Below are positions 19,540 through 29,864 of a stretch of DNA of 64,000 nucleotides, piece after piece. The DNA is taken from assembly GCA_024346835.1 (NCBI GenBank), contig AP024866.1, forward strand, positions 186,001-250,000, given 5' to 3'. The translations under genes and the position numbers were made by a program. Positions within the stretch are counted from its first letter, which is position 1; the number at the start of each line of letters is the position of its first letter. The DNA comes from Vibrio comitans (GTDB lineage Bacteria; Pseudomonadota; Gammaproteobacteria; Enterobacterales; Vibrionaceae). A model generated the notes under the pieces. That model saw nothing but the letters and a program-made list of their open reading frames with translations. It was not told the DNA's origin and did not search any database.

Positions 19540-21123
19540 TTGATTTCCACAGCTAATATCACTCAACAATTTGGTGCTAAGCCACTATTTGAAAACATCT
19601 CGGTTAAATTTGGCGAAGGTAATCGCTACGGTCTGATCGGAGCAAATGGTTGTGGTAAGTCCACGTTCATGAAGATCTTAAGCGGTGAGCTTGAGCCTTC
19701 TGGTGGTAACGTGAGTTACGATCCGAACGAGCGTGTAGCAAAGCTAAATCAGGACCAGTTTGCTTATGAAGAATTTACTGTAATCGATACAGTGATCATG
19801 GGCTACAAAGAACTGTGGGCAGTAAAACAAGAGCGTGACCGCATCTACTCAATGGCTGAAATGAGTGAAGAAGATGGCATGAAAGTGGCCGACCTAGAGG
19901 TTGAGTTCGCAGAAATGGACGGTTACATGGCGGAAGCTAAAGCGGGCGAGTTGTTGCTTGCTGTAGGTATCCCAGAAGAGCAACACTTCGGCTTGATGAG
20001 CGAAGTTGCTCCGGGTTGGAAACTGCGTGTGCTTCTTGCTCAAGTCCTTTTCGCTGACCCGCATATCATGCTTCTTGATGAGCCTACCAACAACTTGGAT
20101 ATGGATACTATCCGTTGGTTGGAAGAGACGCTAAATCAGCGCAACTGCACCATGATCATCATCTCGCACGACCGCCACTTCTTAAACTCTGTATGTACCC
20201 ATATGGCTGACTTGGATTACGGCGAAATGCGCCTATACCCTGGCAACTACGATGAATACATGACGGCGGCAACACAAGCACGTGAGCGTCTGTTGTCTGA
20301 TAATGCAAAGAAGAAAGCACAAATTGCTGAGCTTCAAACCTTTGTTTCTCGTTTCTCTGCTAACGCATCTAAAGCGAAGCAAGCGACCTCTCGTGCGAAA
20401 CAAATCGATAAGATTGAATTGGATGAAGTGAAAGCTTCTAGCCGTCAAAGCCCATTCATTCGTTTTGAGCAATCAAAAGAGTTATTCCGTAATGCATTGG
20501 TTGTTGAAAACCTAACTCAAGGCTTTGAAGAAGATCTATATAACAACTTCAACGCTATCTTTGAAGTGGGTGAGCGTGTTGCCATTATTGGTGAGAACGG
20601 CGTGGGTAAAACCACACTATTGAATACTCTAGCGGGTTCAATCGCTCCACGTTCTGGTGAGTACAAATGGTCTGAAAATTCGAACATTGGCTACTATGCC
20701 CAAGACCATGCCCATGACTTCGAACAAGACCTTAAAGTATTTGACTGGATGGCACAGTGGCGTCAAGAAGGCGACGACGAGCAGGTAGTGCGCAGCTTCC
20801 TTGGTCGTATGCTATTTGGTCAAGACGACATTAAGAAGTCTGTTAAAGTACTCTCTGGTGGTGAGCAAGGTCGTATGCTTCTTGGTAAGATCATGATGCA
20901 TAAACCAAACATCCTACTTATGGATGAACCAACTAACCACATGGATATGGAATCCATTGAGTCATTGAACTTGGCGCTTGAGAACTACAAAGGCACCTTG
21001 TTCTTCGTTTCTCATGACCGTGTATTTGTAGACTCTTTGGCAACGCGTATCCTCGAGATTAAAGACGGTAAGATCAACGACTTCCGTGGCACCTATGCTG
21101 AGTTCTTGAAAGCTCGCGACTAA
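19540..21123 (+). CDS. ybiT: ABC-F family ATPase YbiT
   Basis: ABC-F proteins bind the ribosome and act in translation. This 527-residue product matches E. coli YbiT closely along its length. It has two ABC domains: Walker [10 protein letters not shown] near residue 36 and GENGVGKTT near residue 351. Between them lies the charged linker (about 245-315, [19 protein letters not shown]). The signatures are [15 protein letters not shown] and [10 protein letters not shown]; the Walker B motifs end in DEPTNNLD and DEPTNHMD. Translation starts at TTG (19540) behind TAAGGG; no nearby ATG fits the conserved N terminus. Confidence 0.95.
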   Translation: MISTANITQQFGAKPLFENISVKFGEGNRYGLIGANGCGKSTFMKILSGELEPSGGNVSYDPNERVAKLNQDQFAYEEFTVIDTVIMGYKELWAVKQERDRIYSMAEMSEEDGMKVADLEVEFAEMDGYMAEAKAGELLLAVGIPEEQHFGLMSEVAPGWKLRVLLAQVLFADPHIMLLDEPTNNLDMDTIRWLEETLNQRNCTMIIISHDRHFLNSVCTHMADLDYGEMRLYPGNYDEYMTAATQARERLLSDNAKKKAQIAELQTFVSRFSANASKAKQATSRAKQIDKIELDEVKASSRQSPFIRFEQSKELFRNALVVENLTQGFEEDLYNNFNAIFEVGERVAIIGENGVGKTTLLNTLAGSIAPRSGEYKWSENSNIGYYAQDHAHDFEQDLKVFDWMAQWRQEGDDEQVVRSFLGRMLFGQDDIKKSVKVLSGGEQGRMLLGKIMMHKPNILLMDEPTNHMDMESIESLNLALENYKGTLFFVSHDRVFVDSLATRILEIKDGKINDFRGTYAEFLKARD

Positions 21124-21148
21124 AACGAACTGGTTTTCTTATTTAATG

Positions 21149-21179
21149 AGCCCCTGCAGAAATGCAGGGGCTTTTTTTT
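21149..21179 (+). terminator. Terminator of ybiT
   Basis: AGCCCCTGCA-GAAA-TGCAGGGGCT followed by a T run. Confidence 0.92.
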
Positions 21180-21315
21180 AAATTAATGATAAACATACAA
21201 AAAATCTATGGTTTGCTTGTTGTTTACCCTCTATGTCTTATGCTTATCGAAGTAGCACCTTTCGGCGACTCAAAGCTAGGGTGTATGTCGGAAAAAATAA
21301 GAGATGGATTTTATA

Positions 21316-21879
21316 ATGAAAAAACTATTATCAGTATTAGCAGTGGCAGCAGCAGTGGCATCTCCGGTGGCACTAGCTGAAAGTTCTCCAGTAATGTTTT
21401 CTTCGCTCAATGGCTTTAATGCGCCAGATTCAAATGCAGTGGGCGGCGTTCGTCTAGCTGTATTACACGGTAAAGTGCAGCAGGTAAAAGGGGTGGATTT
21501 CCCATTGCTTGGCTTATCAGAGACAGATTCAACAACAGGCGTTAACTTTGGTTTGTTCTTGGGGGCGTCAAAAGTAAACCAACAAATGACGGGGGTATCT
21601 TTGGGGGTTTTTAACTGGAATATGGGCAATACGACGGGCGTCAATGCCGGTACTGTGAACATCACTAACGATGTGAAAGGTTTGAACCTAGCGGCAGTAA
21701 ACTACGCAACAGGGCACACAGTTGCTGATGTCGCATTTGCAAGTATTTCAGAAAGCTCAAACTTCCAGCTAGGTTTCTTCAACATGACTGAGAAGATTGA
21801 CGGTGTGCAGATCGGTATTATCAACTGTGCAAGCAATGGCTTTTTGAAGTGTTTCCCAATCGTTAACTTTGCTAAGTAA
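21316..21879 (+). CDS. Small exported repeat protein, LA_2272-like
   Basis: The product has about 187 residues with a clear signal peptide (MKKLLSVLAVAAAVASPVALA, cleavage after residue 21). The mature part is built of repeats of roughly 20 residues with the pattern G(V/L)xxGxxN: GVNFGLFLGA, GVSLGVFNWN, GVNAGTVNIT, GLNLAAVNYA, GVQIGIINCA. This suggests a beta-solenoid or similar surface repeat fold, as in the LA_2272 family. Two cysteines near the C terminus could form a disulfide. Function is unknown. An ATG four codons upstream (21304) is an alternative start but would add residues before a perfect signal peptide. It is a single gene. Confidence 0.75.
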   Translation: MKKLLSVLAVAAAVASPVALAESSPVMFSSLNGFNAPDSNAVGGVRLAVLHGKVQQVKGVDFPLLGLSETDSTTGVNFGLFLGASKVNQQMTGVSLGVFNWNMGNTTGVNAGTVNITNDVKGLNLAAVNYATGHTVADVAFASISESSNFQLGFFNMTEKIDGVQIGIINCASNGFLKCFPIVNFAK

Positions 21880-21892
21880 CTAGGATTAGAAT

Positions 21893-21928
21893 CAATGCCC
21901 TGATGGAAGCATCCATCAGGGCATTTTT
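21893..21928. terminator. Hairpin between the exported repeat protein gene and epmB
   Basis: TGCCCTGATGGA and TCCATCAGGGCA form a long stem with a short T run on the right. It lies between convergent genes and reads best as terminator of the left gene. Confidence 0.75.
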
Positions 21929-21930
21929 GA

Positions 21931-22953
21931 TCATTCAAGGTGCAGATCAAGAGGGGTTTTGCTGTCCCTACCGCCAATCTCTCGGGTCAAGGATGGCACC
22001 AGATAACCAGAGACCTCTTTCATTAACCCTGCCATCAATGCCTTTGCTTTTTCATCACTTATGTAAAAGTGTGCAGCGCCCTGCACCTTGTCCAAAACAT
22101 GCATATAGTAGGGCAGAATACCGACGCTAAAGAGTTGCTCGCTTAGTCTTTTCAGTATCAATACATCGTCATTCACCCCTTTCAGCATAACCCCTTGATT
22201 GAGTAGGGTGACACCACTTAGCTTCAACCTAGACATAGCAGTAGCGAATTCTGCGTTGATCTCGTTGGGATGATTAAGGTGAGTCACTAATACTGTGTTC
22301 AGTCGGGTTTCCTTTAGCATTGTGCACAGTGCGTCGGTGATTCTGCTAGGAATTACAACGGGTAATCGAGAGTGTATTCGCAATGTGCGTATATGCTCAA
22401 TCTTCTCTATCTCTTGCACAAGCCATTGCAACTCATGGTCTTTAGCCATTAACGGGTCGCCACCCGATAAGATCACTTCATTGATCTCTGGATGTTGAGC
22501 TATATAGTCGAGGTTTTGTTGCCAGACGGACTTAGAGCCCTTGTTTTCTGAATAGGGAAAGTGGCGGCGAAAGCAGTAGCGGCAGTTAATGGCGCAACTT
22601 CCCTTGAGAATAAGTAGCACTCGGTTCTTGTATTTGTGCAGTAAGCTCGGCTGCTGATTGTCCTGCTCTTCGAGGGGATCGGTGGTAAACCCATCTACCT
22701 GTGCAAACTCTTCAGCTATAGGCAAAACTTGCAGTAAAAGCGGGTCATTGGGATTGCCTTTTTCCATTCTCTCGACAAAGCTTAGAGGCACTCGCTGAGC
22801 AAAAAGTTTGCGCGCTGCGAAACCATCAGCATAATGTTGAGGGTCAATTGCTAGCATTGAGAGCAGTTCAGCTGGATCTGAGATCCCATTCGCCAGTTGT
22901 TGTAACCAGTTTTGTTCAACAGATACGGCTTTTTGGGTTATTATATGCGGCAT
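21931..22953 (-). CDS. epmB: EF-P beta-lysylation protein (lysine 2,3-aminomutase type)
   Basis: EpmB is a radical-SAM, PLP-dependent aminomutase that turns (S)-alpha-lysine into (R)-beta-lysine for attachment to EF-P Lys34 by EpmA. The 340-residue length is normal. The cluster motif CAINCRYCFRRHFPY (CxxxCxxC, about residues 119-126) binds [4Fe-4S]; EVILSGGDPLMAKD follows. It diverges from efp with only 33 bases between start codons, so the two promoters must overlap. EF-P itself and EpmA are also in this window. Confidence 0.96.
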   Translation of the reverse strand: MPHIITQKAVSVEQNWLQQLANGISDPAELLSMLAIDPQHYADGFAARKLFAQRVPLSFVERMEKGNPNDPLLLQVLPIAEEFAQVDGFTTDPLEEQDNQQPSLLHKYKNRVLLILKGSCAINCRYCFRRHFPYSENKGSKSVWQQNLDYIAQHPEINEVILSGGDPLMAKDHELQWLVQEIEKIEHIRTLRIHSRLPVVIPSRITDALCTMLKETRLNTVLVTHLNHPNEINAEFATAMSRLKLSGVTLLNQGVMLKGVNDDVLILKRLSEQLFSVGILPYYMHVLDKVQGAAHFYISDEKAKALMAGLMKEVSGYLVPSLTREIGGRDSKTPLDLHLE

Positions 22954-22986
22954 TAAAACTTACTCTAAGAATCTAAAGAGGAAAAA

Positions 22987-23553
22987 ATGGCTACTGTAAG
23001 TACCAATGAATTCAAGGGCGGTTTAAAGTTCATGCTCGATAGCGAGCCGTGCACTATCCTAGAAAACGAATATGTTAAGCCAGGTAAAGGCCAAGCGTTC
23101 AACCGCGTTAAAGTACGTAAACTAATCTCTGGTAAAGTTTTAGAAAAGACATTTAAGTCTGGTGAATCTGTAGAGTTAGCTGACGTACTGGATATCGACC
23201 TAGATTATCTATATTCAGACGGTGAATTCTACCACTTTATGAACAACGAGACATTTGAACAAATCGCTGCTGATGAAAAAGCAGTAGGTGAAAATGCTAA
23301 GTGGTTGGTAGAAAACAACACTTGTATGATCACATTGTGGAACGGTAACCCAATCGCTGTAACTCCACCAAACTTTGTAGAGCTAGAGGTTGTTGAAACT
23401 GACCCAGGTCTAAAGGGTGATACTCAAGGTACTGGCGGTAAACCAGCTACACTGTCTACAGGTGCAGTAGTTCGCGTACCTCTATTCATCCAAATTGGTG
23501 AAGTAGTTAAGTGTGATACACGTTCTGGCGAATACGTTGGTCGTGTAAAGTAA
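22987..23553 (+). CDS. efp: Elongation factor P
   Basis: EF-P binds between the P and E sites and rescues ribosomes stalled at polyproline. The 188-residue product has the three OB-like domains. The modified residue is Lys34 in the loop PGKGQ, which fits the EpmA/EpmB beta-lysylation pathway encoded on both sides. The C-terminal signature [14 protein letters not shown] is intact. An AGAGGAAAAA ribosome site precedes the ATG. It is transcribed alone and ends at a two-way terminator shared with frdD. Confidence 0.98.
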   Translation: MATVSTNEFKGGLKFMLDSEPCTILENEYVKPGKGQAFNRVKVRKLISGKVLEKTFKSGESVELADVLDIDLDYLYSDGEFYHFMNNETFEQIAADEKAVGENAKWLVENNTCMITLWNGNPIAVTPPNFVELEVVETDPGLKGDTQGTGGKPATLSTGAVVRVPLFIQIGEVVKCDTRSGEYVGRVK

Positions 23554-23577
23554 TCACTGATTACAAAGCATAAAAAA

Positions 23578-23612
23578 AGAAAGGCCGCGGTTCATAGAAC
23601 AGCGGCCTTTTG
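23578..23612. terminator. Two-way terminator between efp and frdABCD
   Basis: AAAGGCCGC and GCGGCCTTT form a stem with A-rich left and T-rich right flanks, between convergent transcripts. Confidence 0.85.
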
Positions 23613-23629
23613 TTTATTTATGTCTAGCC

Positions 23630-23992
23630 TTAAATCATGAATACGAACACAACAGCCAATCCACTTAGGAAGGCAGCAGTGAAGTAAACTGCAACTTTAC
23701 CAGCAACACCTGTGTGTAGCTTAAGGTCGTGCATTCCATGGTGTAGACGGTGCATTGCATGCCACATAGGGAACGCAATGGTACCAATTACGAATAGACC
23801 GCCAATAATAGTGGTAACGAAGCTAGAGACTCGCTCATAGCTCATAGCTTCAGCATCAATGATGCCTAGTGGCACTAAGATACCTAAAACAAATACGGTT
23901 ACTGGGGTGATCATGGCAAACCATGAACCACCGGCACCAAATAGTCCCCACCATACGGGTTCGTCTGAACGCTTAGGGTTTCGATTAATCAC
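23630..23992 (-). CDS. frdD: Fumarate reductase subunit D (membrane anchor)
   Basis: FrdD and FrdC anchor the FrdAB catalytic subunits to the inner membrane and form the menaquinol site. From a GTG at 23992 the product has 120 residues (E. coli 119) starting [28 protein letters not shown] lies 6 bases upstream and decides this start over a longer frame. Three hydrophobic helices are visible, with the [10 protein letters not shown] motif between the second and third. Its ribosome site overlaps the end of frdC, so translation is probably coupled. It is last in frdABCD. Confidence 0.95.
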   Translation of the reverse strand: MINRNPKRSDEPVWWGLFGAGGSWFAMITPVTVFVLGILVPLGIIDAEAMSYERVSSFVTTIIGGLFVIGTIAFPMWHAMHRLHHGMHDLKLHTGVAGKVAVYFTAAFLSGLAVVFVFMI

Positions 23993-24002
23993 ATTCGACT
24001 CC

Positions 24003-24386
24003 TTATACAATGATGAGAACAACGAGAGAAATAAACGCTACAGCAGCCCACTGAGCAAGTACGATGGTTTTCTTGTCTATCGCCTTACCCTTGAAGCGCA
24101 TTGGCATAACCTGAGGCATCATATTAAAGAAGGTATGAGCATGAAACAGACTGCCGGCTAATGCTAAGATATTGATTAAAATAACGATAGGGTGGCTCAT
24201 GAACTCCAGCCATGTTGCCCAAGAATCCGGCCCTTTAACCAAAGCTCCCAATCCAAAGGTAATGAATAGGGTGAACAGAATCAAAGGTAGAACTGTCGCT
24301 TCTCGCAGCATGTAGAAGCGGTAGAAAGAGTGATCTTTCCACCATGTGCGCTTCATCTCGCGAACATAAGGTTTACGATTACTCAT
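24003..24386 (-). CDS. frdC: Fumarate reductase subunit C (membrane anchor)
   Basis: This 127-residue membrane subunit pairs with FrdD. The start [21 protein letters not shown] matches the family. Three helices are visible (about 30-50, 65-88, 105-126), with FHAHTFF in the second and the conserved LAQWAAVA in the third. Its ATG overlaps the frdB stop by one base (TAATG), which implies translational coupling. Confidence 0.96.
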   Translation of the reverse strand: MSNRKPYVREMKRTWWKDHSFYRFYMLREATVLPLILFTLFITFGLGALVKGPDSWATWLEFMSHPIVILINILALAGSLFHAHTFFNMMPQVMPMRFKGKAIDKKTIVLAQWAAVAFISLVVLIIV

Positions 24387-25123
24387 TACACATCCTCCGG
24401 CTTCAACATTGCGATGACAAAATCTTTTGAAGATTCAATCTTGCCTTGGTTTACTGCGCCCGCTGGATCAACGCTCTTCGGACAAACTTCAGAGCAGTAA
24501 CCGACGAAAGTACAGCCCCAAGCGCCGTTGTCACCATTAATTAGCTCCATACGCTCTTGTTTACCATTGTCACGGCTATCTAAGTTGTAGCGATGAGCGA
24601 GAGTAAGAGCTGCAGGACCTAAGAAGTCAGGGTTTAATCCAAACTGAGGACAAGCTGCGTAACAAAGACCGCAGTTGATGCACGCGGCAAATTGCTTGTA
24701 GCGAGCCATTTGCTCTGGGGTTTGAATGTTAGTACCGTCTTCTGGCGTACGGTCATTGCCAATGATGTAAGGCTTGATTGCTTCAAGGCGCTCAATGAAT
24801 GGCGTCATGTCGACAATTAAGTCTTTTTCGATTGGGAAGTTAGCCAAAGCTTCAATCTTTAAGCCATCTGGGTAATCACGTAGGAAGGTCTTACAAGCAA
24901 GTTTCGGCACCTGATTAACCATGATTCCACATGAGCCACAGATTGCCATTCGGCAAGACCAGCGATACGAGAGATCTTTATCTAGATGATCTTTGATGTA
25001 GCCCAGAGCATCAAGCACTGACATGGTTTCATCAAATGGCACCTCGAAGGTTTGAAAATACGGTTCTGAGTCTTTCTCAGGGTCGTAACGGAGAATGTCT
25101 ACTTTTTGAATACGAGCTGGCAT
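24386..25123 (-). CDS. frdB: Fumarate reductase iron-sulfur subunit
   Basis: FrdB carries electrons from menaquinol to FrdA through three clusters. The 245 residues have an N-terminal plant-ferredoxin domain with the [2Fe-2S] ligands Cys57, Cys62, Cys65 and Cys77, and a C-terminal bacterial-ferredoxin domain with [12 protein letters not shown] and [11 protein letters not shown] for the [4Fe-4S] and [3Fe-4S] centres. The start codon overlaps the frdA stop by one base (TAATG). Confidence 0.97.
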   Translation of the reverse strand: MPARIQKVDILRYDPEKDSEPYFQTFEVPFDETMSVLDALGYIKDHLDKDLSYRWSCRMAICGSCGIMVNQVPKLACKTFLRDYPDGLKIEALANFPIEKDLIVDMTPFIERLEAIKPYIIGNDRTPEDGTNIQTPEQMARYKQFAACINCGLCYAACPQFGLNPDFLGPAALTLAHRYNLDSRDNGKQERMELINGDNGAWGCTFVGYCSEVCPKSVDPAGAVNQGKIESSKDFVIAMLKPEDV

Positions 25124-26931
25124 TACTGTTGCTCCTCCGCGTTATTCGCCGCTTTCTCTGCCGCTGCAGCTTCTTCAGCCGCCGCGCCGTACAGGCGAGC
25201 TTTTGGTTGCGATTTGGTAATGGTCACAGAGCTGTAGTCAATACTCGGTGCACTCTGAGGCGTGTAGTAGGCAAGTGAGTGTTTTAAGAAGTTCTCATCA
25301 TCTCGCTCAGTACAACCTTCATCTAGACGCTGGTGGGCACCACGAGACTCTTTACGTAACAAAGCAGAGTGAGCCATAGCTTCGGCTACTTCCAGGCCGT
25401 AGCCCACCTCAATGGCGTACAGAAGGTCAGTATTGAATACCTTGCCCTTGTCCTTGATGCTGATTTTCTTGTAACGCTCTTTTAGCTCAGAAAGCTTGTC
25501 GATGGTTTCTTGCATGAGATCTTCACTACGGTAGATACCACAGCCAGATTCCATTGCATGTCCCATTTCTGTGCGAATAGTAGCCCAGTTTTCATCGCCA
25601 TCTTGAGTCATCAGAGCTTGAATGCGAGCTTCAACAAGTTCAACTTGAGCCTGAATAGCATCATCGTCCCAGCCTTGGAATTCGCTAGCACGCTTAACGG
25701 CTTCTTCACCAGCCACACGACCAAATACCACAAACTCAGCCAGTGAATTTGAGCCAAGACGGTTTGCACCGTGCAAGCCCACAGACGCACACTCACCAAC
25801 GGCAAATAGACCCTTGATACGAGTTTCGCATTTCGGGTTTGTTTCAATACCACCCATGGTGTAGTGAACTGTTGGTCGAATAGGGATTGGTTCTTTAGCA
25901 GGGTCTACGTTGACGTAGGCTTTAGAAAGCTCACAGATAAATGGCAGACGCTCTTGCAGGTACTCCTCGCCCAAGTGGCGAAGATCAAGATGCACAACAT
26001 CCCCCAGTGGATGTTTGATGGTGTTGCCTTTTTGCTGCTCGTGCCAGAATGCTTGCGATACTTTATCGCGAGGGCCAAGCTCCATATATTTGTTTTTAGG
26101 TTGGCCTACTGGTGTTTCAGGGCCCATACCGTAGTCTTGCAGGTAACGGTAGCCATCTTTGTTGACTATGATACCGCCTTCACCACGACAACCTTCGGTC
26201 ATCAGGATGCCAGTACCAGGAAGACCTGTTGGGTGATATTGAACGAACTCCATATCACGCAGTGGTACGCCGTGGCGGTATGCCATGGCCATGCCGTCGC
26301 CCGTTACGATGCCACCATTGGTATTCGTATGATAGACACGACCAGCACCACCGGTTGCGAGAACAACAGATTTAGCCTTGATAGTCACTAGCTCGCCTTC
26401 TGCCATGTGAATAGCAACTAGGCCTTGAACTTCACCTTCGACTACAAGTAGGTCAACAACAAAGTACTCATCGAAGCGTTTGATTTGCGGGTACTTTATT
26501 GAGGTTTGGAATAGAGTATGTAGCATGTGGAATCCGGTTTTATCTGCAGCAAACCAAGTTCGCTCAACCTTCATACCACCAAAGCGGCGTACGTTTACTT
26601 CACCGTTTTCTTTGCGGCTCCACGGGCAGCCCCATTGTTCCATCTGGATCATTTCGCGCGTCGAATTCTCTACAAAGAACTCAACAACATCTTGTTCGCA
26701 AAGCCAGTCACCACCACCAACGGTATCGTTGAAGTGATTGTCTAAGCTATCCTCTTCTTTAACGACGGCAGCAGAGCCACCTTCTGCCGCTACAGTGTGT
26801 GAGCGCATTGGATAAACCTTGGAAATTAAAGCAACTTCCAAATCAGGGTTCGCTTCAGCTGCTGCGATAGCAGTTCGAAGACCGGCACCCCCTGCGCCGA
26901 TGACCGCGATATCTGTGTGTAGTATTTTCAC
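25123..26931 (-). CDS. frdA: Fumarate reductase flavoprotein subunit
   Basis: FrdA reduces fumarate to succinate at the end of anaerobic respiration, on the inner face of the membrane. The 602 residues include the dinucleotide fold [10 protein letters not shown], the covalent-FAD His45 in [10 protein letters not shown], the substrate loop [23 protein letters not shown] region and the C-terminal Ala/Glu-rich tail. It is first in frdABCD and diverges from epmA; the 230-base gap carries an FNR-like palindrome at 27091, which fits anaerobic induction. Confidence 0.97.
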   Translation of the reverse strand: MKILHTDIAVIGAGGAGLRTAIAAAEANPDLEVALISKVYPMRSHTVAAEGGSAAVVKEEDSLDNHFNDTVGGGDWLCEQDVVEFFVENSTREMIQMEQWGCPWSRKENGEVNVRRFGGMKVERTWFAADKTGFHMLHTLFQTSIKYPQIKRFDEYFVVDLLVVEGEVQGLVAIHMAEGELVTIKAKSVVLATGGAGRVYHTNTNGGIVTGDGMAMAYRHGVPLRDMEFVQYHPTGLPGTGILMTEGCRGEGGIIVNKDGYRYLQDYGMGPETPVGQPKNKYMELGPRDKVSQAFWHEQQKGNTIKHPLGDVVHLDLRHLGEEYLQERLPFICELSKAYVNVDPAKEPIPIRPTVHYTMGGIETNPKCETRIKGLFAVGECASVGLHGANRLGSNSLAEFVVFGRVAGEEAVKRASEFQGWDDDAIQAQVELVEARIQALMTQDGDENWATIRTEMGHAMESGCGIYRSEDLMQETIDKLSELKERYKKISIKDKGKVFNTDLLYAIEVGYGLEVAEAMAHSALLRKESRGAHQRLDEGCTERDDENFLKHSLAYYTPQSAPSIDYSSVTITKSQPKARLYGAAAEEAAAAEKAANNAEEQQ

Positions 26932-27090
26932 AGTTATCCTCCAGAGTGTTAGGCAGGTTATCCTGCTCGTGATTTTAAGTTTCTTAAGAAATGCTACGCT
27001 CCATTGTATGGGATGCGTGTTGCGAAAAAATTGATTTACCTAGTTTTTTGATGCCGATTCAGGTGAAAAAAGCTAAAAAGAACGGGGACT

Positions 27091-27104
27091 GTGATCATTA
27101 TCAT
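27091..27104. promoter_or_regulatory. FNR-like site between frdA and epmA
   Basis: GTGAT-CATT-ATCAT matches TTGAT-N4-ATCAA at 8 of 10 positions; the preceding T also gives a partial CRP match (TGTGA-N6-TCATG). It lies 160 bases upstream of frdA. Known FNR control of frd makes it plausible, but CRP is possible. Confidence 0.45.
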
Positions 27105-27161
27105 GTCAAAATAAGCATCTGAATCTACGAAACTTATTCAATTCATTTCACAGGAAATACT

Positions 27162-28136
27162 ATGAGTACTTTCAACTGGCAGCCATCTGCAGACTTATCT
27201 TCTTTAAAAAGAAGAGCAGAGCTCATCGCTCATATCAGGCAGTTTTTTGTTGAGCGCAATGTATTGGAAGTGGACACTCCGGCAATGAGCCATGCCACTG
27301 TGACCGATATTCATTTGCACACCTTTCAAACGGAATTTATTGGTCCTGGGTATGCAGATGGAAGAAAGCTCTTTTTCATGACCAGCCCTGAGTTTCACAT
27401 GAAGCGTTTATTGGCTTCTGGTAGCGGTTGTATTTATCAGATAGCAAAAGCATTTAGGAACGAAGAAGCGGGTCGTTACCATAATCCAGAATTTACGCTC
27501 TTGGAGTGGTATAGAGTAGGATTTGATCACCATGACTTGATGGATGAGATGGACCAATTATTGCAGCTTGTACTGTCATGTGAGTCGGCTGAGCGTATGA
27601 CCTATCAGCAGGCTTTTATTGATGTATTAGGCGTGTGCCCATTACAGGGCAATATGAATGAATTGAAAGCCGTCGCCGGAACTCTAGGGCTATCAGACAT
27701 TGCAGAATCAGAGACAGACCGAGATACGTTATTACAACTGCTATTTAGTATTGGTGTCGAACCTAAAATAGGACAACAGGCTCCAGCATTTGTCTATGAC
27801 TTCCCTGCCTCGCAAGCCGCATTAGCGAAGATAAACCCAAATGACAGCCGGGTAGCCGATCGCTTTGAGGTTTACTTTAAGGGCATTGAGTTGGCAAACG
27901 GCTTTCACGAGTTGGATGATGCAGAAGAGCAGTTGCGCCGCTTTGAACAAGATAATGAGAAGCGCATGCAAACGGGGCTACCTTCTCAACCGATTGATTA
28001 TCATCTGATTGAGGCACTGCGCCATGGATTGCCGCAATGCTCAGGGGTTGCTTTAGGTATCGACAGATTAATTATGCTGGCCTGCAAACAATCCCATATT
28101 GATGAAATTACTGCGTTTCCATTTCCCAGAGCCTAA
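27162..28136 (+). CDS. epmA: EF-P--(R)-beta-lysine ligase
   Basis: EpmA is a lysyl-tRNA-synthetase paralogue without the tRNA anticodon domain; it joins beta-lysine to EF-P Lys34. The 324 residues cover only the class II catalytic core. Motif 2 is visible as [21 protein letters not shown] (about 102-122) and motif 3 as [12 protein letters not shown] near the C terminus. It sits beside frdA as in E. coli, and its substrate EF-P and partner EpmB are 4-5 kb away. Confidence 0.96.
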   Translation: MSTFNWQPSADLSSLKRRAELIAHIRQFFVERNVLEVDTPAMSHATVTDIHLHTFQTEFIGPGYADGRKLFFMTSPEFHMKRLLASGSGCIYQIAKAFRNEEAGRYHNPEFTLLEWYRVGFDHHDLMDEMDQLLQLVLSCESAERMTYQQAFIDVLGVCPLQGNMNELKAVAGTLGLSDIAESETDRDTLLQLLFSIGVEPKIGQQAPAFVYDFPASQAALAKINPNDSRVADRFEVYFKGIELANGFHELDDAEEQLRRFEQDNEKRMQTGLPSQPIDYHLIEALRHGLPQCSGVALGIDRLIMLACKQSHIDEITAFPFPRA

Positions 28137-28155
28137 AACTGACAACGATAAACCG

Positions 28156-29052
28156 TCAGCTAACGATTAATCCCGTGCCGACAACGGCCAAGATTGCGCC
28201 ATACCACGCGTAGCGACTTGGTCGTTGTTTGGTGATAAACCAAAGCAGAGGAAGCACCATAATCGGTGTAGTGGAAGAGAGCAGCGCCACCATACCCACG
28301 TTGCCTTCTTGCAGTGCGTATAGTATCAGAGTCATACCTACAGCCATGGCTAAGAATCCATTTAAGGCTGTGATCGCAAGTATCTTCAAGTTGATGGCTT
28401 GTTTCGCTTTGGCCAGTTTGGCACCACTAAATAAAAACAGTGAATGCGCCACAAACGCCGTAATCATTCTAATGGCCGACGCTGCCACAGGGTCGATACT
28501 GGTTTGCATTACTGGCTTAGCAATGATGCCGCCTAGAGCTTGGCAAAGTCCAGACAGCAGACCTATGCTGATCCCCACCGCCATTTTCCCTTGTAACGAC
28601 TCCCAATCATGCTTCCCTGATTGTTTTCGGCCAAAGAAGATCGCGATAACAACGCCAGCAAATACCAACAGCGCCCCTAGAAGTTCGATACCACTCCAGG
28701 TCTCACTAAAAAGCCAATATCCGAGTACCGCTGAAAACACGGCGTGACAAGAAAATAGAAGACCCGCTTGTCGCGGCCCCATTCTATTCATGCAGGCAAA
28801 AAGGGCAGTATCACCAATGAAAATACCAATCAGGCCTGAGAGCATCATTAGCGTCATATGCTCTGCACCAACGGTTGCCCAACCTCCAGTAATAGCTGCC
28901 ATACTGGATAACATAATTGCGGTACACCCCATCCGCCAACGACTGTAAGCAAAGGGGCCAAGATGGCGAGCAGGTTTGACTGAAATTAGGCTAGATATCG
29001 CCCATAAGAAGGCCGCGGCAAGGGCCAACCATTCGTATCCCATGGTGCACAT
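28156..29052 (-). CDS. DMT superfamily transporter (EamA family)
   Basis: The inner-membrane protein has about 298 residues with ten hydrophobic helices in two EamA halves (about 5-140 and 155-295), as expected for drug/metabolite transporters. Substrate is unknown. The start is uncertain: ATG at 29052 or at 29043 (MGYEWLALAAAFLWAI); neither has a visible ribosome site. Both start codons lie inside a 16-bp inverted repeat (29042-29087), which may control expression. It is convergent with epmA. Confidence 0.85.
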   Translation of the reverse strand: MCTMGYEWLALAAAFLWAISSLISVKPARHLGPFAYSRWRMGCTAIMLSSMAAITGGWATVGAEHMTLMMLSGLIGIFIGDTALFACMNRMGPRQAGLLFSCHAVFSAVLGYWLFSETWSGIELLGALLVFAGVVIAIFFGRKQSGKHDWESLQGKMAVGISIGLLSGLCQALGGIIAKPVMQTSIDPVAASAIRMITAFVAHSLFLFSGAKLAKAKQAINLKILAITALNGFLAMAVGMTLILYALQEGNVGMVALLSSTTPIMVLPLLWFITKQRPSRYAWYGAILAVVGTGLIVS

Positions 29053-29087
29053 TGAGGTTTTTGATAGATACCCTCAATATGCACCAT
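29042..29087. promoter_or_regulatory. 16-bp inverted repeat overlapping the start of the EamA gene
   Basis: Arms ATGGTGCACATTGAGG (29042-29057) and CCTCAATATGCACCAT (29072-29087) are inverted copies with one mismatch and a 14-base spacer. It could be an operator, or an RNA hairpin that hides the start codons. The gene has no clear ribosome site. Confidence 0.6.
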
Positions 29088-29121
29088 ATTGTGAGGATTA
29101 GAAACCCTCGATTGAAAGGTG

Positions 29122-29844
29122 TTACTCAGGCCAGACTCGGCTTTGAGTCGTGGTTGAGGCGAAGTACTTCACTGCCTCGTTGGGAACATCGCAGAAAATA
29201 CCGTCCACTCCCATGGTTTTTAAGCGTTGCCAGTCTTCTTGGCGGTTTACCGTATACACGTAAACTTTGAGTCCGCGTTTCTTTGCATCATCAACCATTT
29301 CACCATCGATAACATGCAGGTCGATATTGACACTGTACGCATTGAGCTCTTGGGCAAATTGACACAGCCCGATTGGTTTACTGGCAGTTAATGCCGCAAG
29401 CTTCAGCTCGGAGCGCTGGCGGTTTAGCTCTGCCAACCAGTGATGATTGAAGGATGACACCAATATCTGACTGTGATTGAAGCCACACTCATTGACGGCA
29501 TAGTCGAGATGAGTGAGTAGCGTCGCTATGTCATCTAGCCCCTTTAGCTCAATGTTTAAAGCACAACGACCAGATAGGTGATGCAGTGTTTCTCTGAGAG
29601 TTGGAATCTGCTCACCTTCACCAGCATCGAGTTCTTTTAAGCCCTTAGCTGAAAACCAATTGAGTGGCCCCGCGCCATCAGTAGTGCGATTGACCCAGCT
29701 ATCGTGAATAACCCAGAACTCTCCTTGATGTTGATGGATGTCTAATTCGATAGCTTTTGTTCCACCCTCTAATGCGTTCTCAAAGGCGAGCAACGTATTC
29801 TCTGGGTGGGTTTCTCTTGTTCCTCTATGGGCAACAACAAACAT
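29122..29844 (-). CDS. Cytoplasmic glycerophosphodiester phosphodiesterase
   Basis: The enzyme hydrolyses glycerophosphodiesters to an alcohol and glycerol 3-phosphate. The 240 residues begin with the GDPD signature HRGTRETHPENTLLAFENAL, followed by the metal-binding ELDIHQHQGEFWVIHD and NIELKG motifs. No signal peptide is present, so it is UgpQ-like and cytosolic. It is monocistronic by spacing: 78 bases from the EamA start and 86 bases from the DASS transporter, both on the same strand. The name ugpQ is plausible, but there is no ugp operon here. Confidence 0.9.
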   Translation of the reverse strand: MFVVAHRGTRETHPENTLLAFENALEGGTKAIELDIHQHQGEFWVIHDSWVNRTTDGAGPLNWFSAKGLKELDAGEGEQIPTLRETLHHLSGRCALNIELKGLDDIATLLTHLDYAVNECGFNHSQILVSSFNHHWLAELNRQRSELKLAALTASKPIGLCQFAQELNAYSVNIDLHVIDGEMVDDAKKRGLKVYVYTVNRQEDWQRLKTMGVDGIFCDVPNEAVKYFASTTTQSRVWPE

Positions 29845-29864
29845 AACATCTCCCTAGTTAAGTT

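Noticed and set aside
25864..26391. 175-residue ORF opposite frdA
   Set aside because: Antisense to conserved frdA motifs; no ribosome site or family resemblance.
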